NCBI GenBank assembly: GCA_938036665.1
Contig: CALHWR010000226.1
Location: forward strand, 1-7,829
Length of the DNA stretch: 7,829 nucleotides
Direction of reading: 5' to 3'
DNA from: an uncultured Collinsella sp.
GTDB taxonomy: Bacteria > Actinomycetota > Coriobacteriia > Coriobacteriales > Coriobacteriaceae
The position numbers were made by a program, and so were the translations under genes. Position 1 is the first letter of the stretch. The number at the start of each line of letters is the position of its first letter. The notes beneath the pieces were generated by a model. That model saw only the letters and a list, made by a program, of their open reading frames with translations. It was not told where the DNA came from and did no database searches. This document shows positions 4,714 through 7,829 of this stretch, piece by piece.

Positions 4714-6936
4714 ATGAATATGCTCAAAATCTCGAAGGCGATCTTTAGGTCGCTTCTCTCCTCCAGGTCGCTCTGTGTTGTCGTTGTTGCGTTGATGGTT
4801 CTTTGTGCTCTGCCCGTCTTCAGGAGCGCGGCTGGCATCGACGGACGGGTCGAATACCTCGAGTCGGGAATAACCCGTGTTGAGCAGGAATTGTCAGCAT
4901 CCTATGCGGATGCGCTTGTGAATGCGGGGGAGGACGGTGTCTATACCTCTTCATCAAGCATGCCCGCGCTTCTGTACCCTCTTGCCGCGGGACGTCTTAT
5001 CTTGGCACCGCTCTCTCCCCTACTTCCGTTTCTGCAGATATCGGATGGAGAGTACACCTATTATGACGGATCGAAGGAGTACTTGCTATGGGTCGCAACG
5101 GCCGTTGCCGTCTCGTTCCTTGCCGCGCGTCTTAACAAACGTGAAAAGCTCATCATCCAGGCACCGATGGGCGAGCTGGGTAGACTTGTTGCATCGAGCG
5201 TATGGGCGAGTGTTTTTGCAATGCTTGCCGTCCTCGCCATCAATCTTCCAGGGATAATCGCCGCGCTTGTGAAGAATGGCCCGGGCTCGCCGTTCTATCC
5301 GATAGGCTACATTCAATATGCGACTCCGGTTATCAAACCGGCTTGGCTGGTGTTCGCGCAGACGGCCATCTTGCAATTCTTGGTGGCAGCGTTCATCTCG
5401 CTTGTCGTTCACCTTGCCGTGAAGATTGCCAATAACCCTACGCTTGGAATCGTGTTCGTATGTGCCCTGATGGGGGTGACGATGGTTCCCGGGTATTACG
5501 GAAGATCCATCGCTTTACGTGAGTTCGCCCTGTTGAATTCCCTTACGTATGCGAACACTGAGTTGACCGTCGGCGCCTATAGCCCGTACCCGACAACGCA
5601 GATAGTGAATCTGCCTGGACTTTGCTTCGAGCGTGGCGCGATTGCCCTCGTATGCGCAATCGGGATCGAGGTGCTGGCAATTAGCCTGCTTTGCGTTGCT
5701 GGAAAGAGCGGCTGCGCGTGCCCGATATCCCCGATTTGTCTTGAGAGAGGTTCCTTCACTGCATCGAGAACGGCAACTCGTTCGAGCGCTTGTGCCTCCG
5801 CCGTTGCATACGTAAGAACGATGGGGAAACTGCTCCTGCGTTCTCCTACCCTCGCCGTATGCGCGATTGCAATGTCGACGACGATGCTGGCCCCGGCTCT
5901 GGTCGAGATGTTTCCTGACGCTGATAACGTTTCCGCTGTTCGGTATAGGGATGGGGAGCTCCGTTCAATAGATCGGTATCTAGAGCAGAACGCTGCGAAT
6001 ATGGACGTCGAGGGCAAAGCGGCCCTGGAAGACATGCGGGATGCTCTTTCGGGTTTCGTGTACGCGCCTATGCCTGCGGAGGGGTTTCGAAGCCTTGCGA
6101 CGTACGAGCGCGCTCGAGGTGAGCTGGGCGCGGCAGATGCGACTCTCCTGCAATCGATTGGAATCGAGCCGGAGACTCCTTCTCGTGCGGAGGCGCGCGC
6201 CCTTCTGCTTGAGTCGATCGCGAGCTTGCCGGACCCCAAGGTTTACGAGTTAAGTACGAAGATGCCCCCATTAATCCTCCTTTCGTATCTCCAGGCAGCG
6301 CTTCTCTCCTTATTTTTGCTGTTGCCCGTGGTTGTCACATCGCTCGCGTGCACCCACCTGCAGTGTCGTTCCCTTCTGGTTCTCCAGATCCCCGCAACAG
6401 CGCATGTGCGTTTTCTGACGGCTGTTGCGCTGGCTCTCCTGCTTGGCTTGGTGCTGCTTTTGGTGTCGATGGTTCCCGCTGTCGTTGTGTCCGTGATTAA
6501 GAACGGTGCGGGTGGATCGGAGTATCCCGTCGCTCTCATTCGGGCGGGAGCTTCGACAACGTCCATGGTGGGGGAGGCGGTGTTGTGCAGTATTCCGTTG
6601 CTGGTCATGGCATACGGCGTGATTTCCGTCGTCGCTGCGTTGACAGCAGCGATTAGCCGCAACCCCGTTGTCACCGGAATGGTTTGCGCGGTTCTCTTGG
6701 TGTTGGGTTCGTTGAGCGCTCATGTTGAAAGCGTGGGCATGGGCGTCGCGCTGCTGGCTCCATTCGCCTCGTTTGATCCCGCTTCCCAGGTGGGGACGAT
6801 TGGGTTCCTTGGGCGAGGGACGAACGCGATGCCTTTTGGAGAGGTCGTCGGCGCATCGGGCGCTCTGCTGGTGGTCTTGGGCGCCGTATCTCCGTTGATG
6901 GTGCGCCTGAGTGTTCCAAAGATCGAAAGGGGATGA
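4714..6936 (+). CDS. ABC transporter permease built of two homologous halves; bacteriocin immunity/export-type membrane protein
   Basis: 740 aa from ATG 4714, chosen for AAGG six bases upstream. The frame opens at 4648, but that start has no ribosome-binding site and would include the hairpin. Each half has one N-terminal helix (about 16-36 and 379-397), an extracellular loop of roughly 90-140 residues, then a cluster of about five helices, the ABC-2-like layout. The halves are homologous: QAP/QIP, then KNGPGSPFYP (187-196) against KNGAGGSEYP (596-605), then NNPTLG (240) against RNPVVTG (649), all at a constant offset of 409 residues. A linker around 330-365 joins them and carries a CACPISPIC cysteine cluster. 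One chain could thus supply both membrane halves for an ATPase homodimer. The precursor gene upstream and the ATPase overlapping the end suggest export of, or self-protection from, the lactococcin 972-like peptide. It fills the place of the 'bacteriocin-associated integral membrane protein' (DUF1430-type) of those clusters, but I cannot confirm that domain. Confidence 0.8.
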   Translation: MNMLKISKAIFRSLLSSRSLCVVVVALMVLCALPVFRSAAGIDGRVEYLESGITRVEQELSASYADALVNAGEDGVYTSSSSMPALLYPLAAGRLILAPLSPLLPFLQISDGEYTYYDGSKEYLLWVATAVAVSFLAARLNKREKLIIQAPMGELGRLVASSVWASVFAMLAVLAINLPGIIAALVKNGPGSPFYPIGYIQYATPVIKPAWLVFAQTAILQFLVAAFISLVVHLAVKIANNPTLGIVFVCALMGVTMVPGYYGRSIALREFALLNSLTYANTELTVGAYSPYPTTQIVNLPGLCFERGAIALVCAIGIEVLAISLLCVAGKSGCACPISPICLERGSFTASRTATRSSACASAVAYVRTMGKLLLRSPTLAVCAIAMSTTMLAPALVEMFPDADNVSAVRYRDGELRSIDRYLEQNAANMDVEGKAALEDMRDALSGFVYAPMPAEGFRSLATYERARGELGAADATLLQSIGIEPETPSRAEARALLLESIASLPDPKVYELSTKMPPLILLSYLQAALLSLFLLLPVVVTSLACTHLQCRSLLVLQIPATAHVRFLTAVALALLLGLVLLLVSMVPAVVVSVIKNGAGGSEYPVALIRAGASTTSMVGEAVLCSIPLLVMAYGVISVVAALTAAISRNPVVTGMVCAVLLVLGSLSAHVESVGMGVALLAPFASFDPASQVGTIGFLGRGTNAMPFGEVVGASGALLVVLGAVSPLMVRLSVPKIERG
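6926..6932 (+). promoter_or_regulatory. Ribosome-binding site that sets the ATPase start
   Basis: AAAGGGG lies nine bases before ATG 6942 but directly touches ATG 6933. The site therefore favours 6942 (MIDLQ) over the 9-base-longer start that overlaps the permease stop codon. It is inside the last codons of the permease gene, so the two are translationally linked. Confidence 0.65.
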
Positions 6937-6941
6937 TCTCG

Positions 6942-7682
6942 ATGATTGACCTTCAAACGCTGACGATCTCTTATGGAAAGAAGGTGCTCGTAGATTCGGT
7001 GAACGCTGAGTTTGCCCCGGGTACGGTCTACGGTCTCGTCGCTCCGAACGGGCATGGAAAGACGACGTTGCTGCGTGCGATGGCAGGTTTGCCGGGTCCT
7101 CGCGTGGACGGGAGCATCGTTCTGGATGAGGTGCAGGGTACGGGTGCGAGAGAGGTCCGTTCTATGATCTTCTATGCACCTGGTGAGGGGACGCTGCTGT
7201 ATCCCGGATTGCGTGCGGAAGATCACCTCAAGATGGTTTGCGATATGTGGCCGCATGCTCGCGATATCGAAGAGATAGTGGAACAAACGCAGATAGGCGA
7301 GTTCGCGAAGATGAGGATCCGCACTCTGAGCCAGGGCATGAAGCAGCAGCTTACCCTGGCGATTGCGTATGCGACGGGCGCGCGGTACCTTCTATTAGAT
7401 GAGCCCATGAACGCGCTCGACCCCAGCAGGGTGGACTTGCATTCCGAGATTCTCAGGAAGCTGGCCGATTCTGGTACGTGCATCATCATGTCATCCCACA
7501 TCTTGGATTCGGTCGATAGGCTGTGCGATGAGATTCTGTTTTTGAAGGATGGGAGGCTCATTAGAAGCATTCCGCAAGATGATGCTGCGCCGAAGTCTCC
7601 TGGATCCCATTTCGCAAAGCCTGCCGGACGCGCCGAGGGTGCGCTAAGCACGTATCGGCGACTCTACGAAAAGGGCGGGTAG
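6942..7682 (+). CDS. ABC transporter ATP-binding protein
   Basis: 246 aa from ATG 6942, with an alternative in-frame start at 6933 that overlaps the permease stop as ATGA. It is a complete nucleotide-binding domain: Walker A APNGHGKTT (34-42), signature LSQGMKQQ (129-136), Walker B YLLLDEP (149-155) with Glu154 as catalytic base, D-loop ALDP (158-161), and switch His186 in IMSSHILDS. It powers the adjacent two-half permease at the cytoplasmic face, probably as a homodimer, for export or immunity. Three departures from consensus are visible: the first Walker A Gly is Ala34, the signature is LSQGM rather than LSGGQ, and the Q-loop position (about 79-85, APGEGTL) has no Gln. LSxGM and Glu-type Q-loops do occur in the BcrA/CcmA-like immunity transporter group, so the protein is probably active. 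Confidence 0.95.
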   Translation: MIDLQTLTISYGKKVLVDSVNAEFAPGTVYGLVAPNGHGKTTLLRAMAGLPGPRVDGSIVLDEVQGTGAREVRSMIFYAPGEGTLLYPGLRAEDHLKMVCDMWPHARDIEEIVEQTQIGEFAKMRIRTLSQGMKQQLTLAIAYATGARYLLLDEPMNALDPSRVDLHSEILRKLADSGTCIIMSSHILDSVDRLCDEILFLKDGRLIRSIPQDDAAPKSPGSHFAKPAGRAEGALSTYRRLYEKGG

Positions 7683-7684
7683 AA

Positions 7685-7816
7685 ATGCAAGTTAAAAATC
7701 TATGTGGCCAATGTGATACCGTTGAACCAGCGTATCGATACCGCTCAGCCATTCGCCTCGCCCCCGTCGCACGTATCTTCATCCGGTCTGTTACTTTTAA
7801 TCTAACGATTCTTTGA
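7685..7816 (+). CDS. Possible small ORF of 43 codons after the ATPase
   Basis: An ATG two bases after the ATPase stop opens a 43-codon frame ending in TGA at 7814, with AAGGGCGGG ending seven bases upstream across the ATPase stop. The product begins MQVKNLCGQCDTVEP, with a CxxC pair, and ends with a basic, then hydrophobic segment. I recognise no family, and the frame is short enough to be chance. Tight spacing and the ribosome-binding-like sequence are the only support. No terminator was found after the ATPase. Confidence 0.25.
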   Translation: MQVKNLCGQCDTVEPAYRYRSAIRLAPVARIFIRSVTFNLTIL

Positions 7817-7828
7817 GGAACGTAGGTG
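7815..7828 (+). promoter_or_regulatory. Possible ribosome-binding site and GTG start of the next gene
   Basis: GAGGAA (7815-7820) is five bases before a GTG (7826-7828) at the right edge. The following codons are outside the window, so a gene start here is only a possibility. Confidence 0.2.
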
Positions 7829-7829
7829 C

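Noticed and set aside
5577..6239. Minus-strand 220-codon frame inside the permease gene
   Set aside because: It is antisense to the permease, whose duplicated halves show true coding on the plus strand; the reverse frame has no domain.

Overview
The window reads like a high-GC, gram-positive actinobacterial chromosome. A Collinsella-type member of the Coriobacteriia is my best guess, inferred from the long citrate synthase type, the UPF0237 ACT protein and the DUF2975/XRE pair. It has not been checked by a search. No rRNA, tRNA or CRISPR array was seen.

Region 1 (about 1-2340, minus strand) is ordinary core sequence. Reading in the transcribed direction, a small ACT-domain protein is followed by citrate synthase (gltA), then a strong rho-independent terminator, then the N-terminal 132 residues of a HAD-type phosphatase that runs off the left edge. 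A 23-bp imperfect palindrome overlaps a -10-like box upstream of the ACT gene.

Region 2 (about 2340-3391) is a boundary zone. It holds about 320 bp without a gene but with several GC-rich stem-loops. Next comes the C-terminal, catalytic part of a tyrosine recombinase. This has lost its N-terminal domains and follows the stop codon of an XRE-family gene directly, in the same reading frame. I read it as the scar of an integrative element.

Region 3 (about 3389-7829) is accessory and is the interesting part. On the minus strand a four-helix DUF2975 membrane protein and a small YozG-like XRE regulator form a two-gene operon. Divergent from it, on the plus strand, lie three genes. The first encodes a small secreted protein resembling the lactococcin 972 bacteriocin family, split by a one-base frameshift in a G5C4 tract. 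The second encodes a large ABC permease (740 aa) made of two homologous halves. The third encodes its ATPase. The order precursor, large membrane protein, ATPase matches known lactococcin 972-type immunity/export clusters. A perfect inverted repeat (4200-4218) sits in the shared promoter region, centred on the candidate -10 box of the regulator operon and touching the candidate -35 box of the bacteriocin operon, so the XRE protein may control both.

The proposed unit is therefore a regulated bacteriocin-like cassette with four cysteines in the predicted mature peptide (lactococcin 972 itself has none, from memory) and a fused two-half permease. Its precursor is switched off, phase-variable or mis-sequenced at the homopolymer tract.
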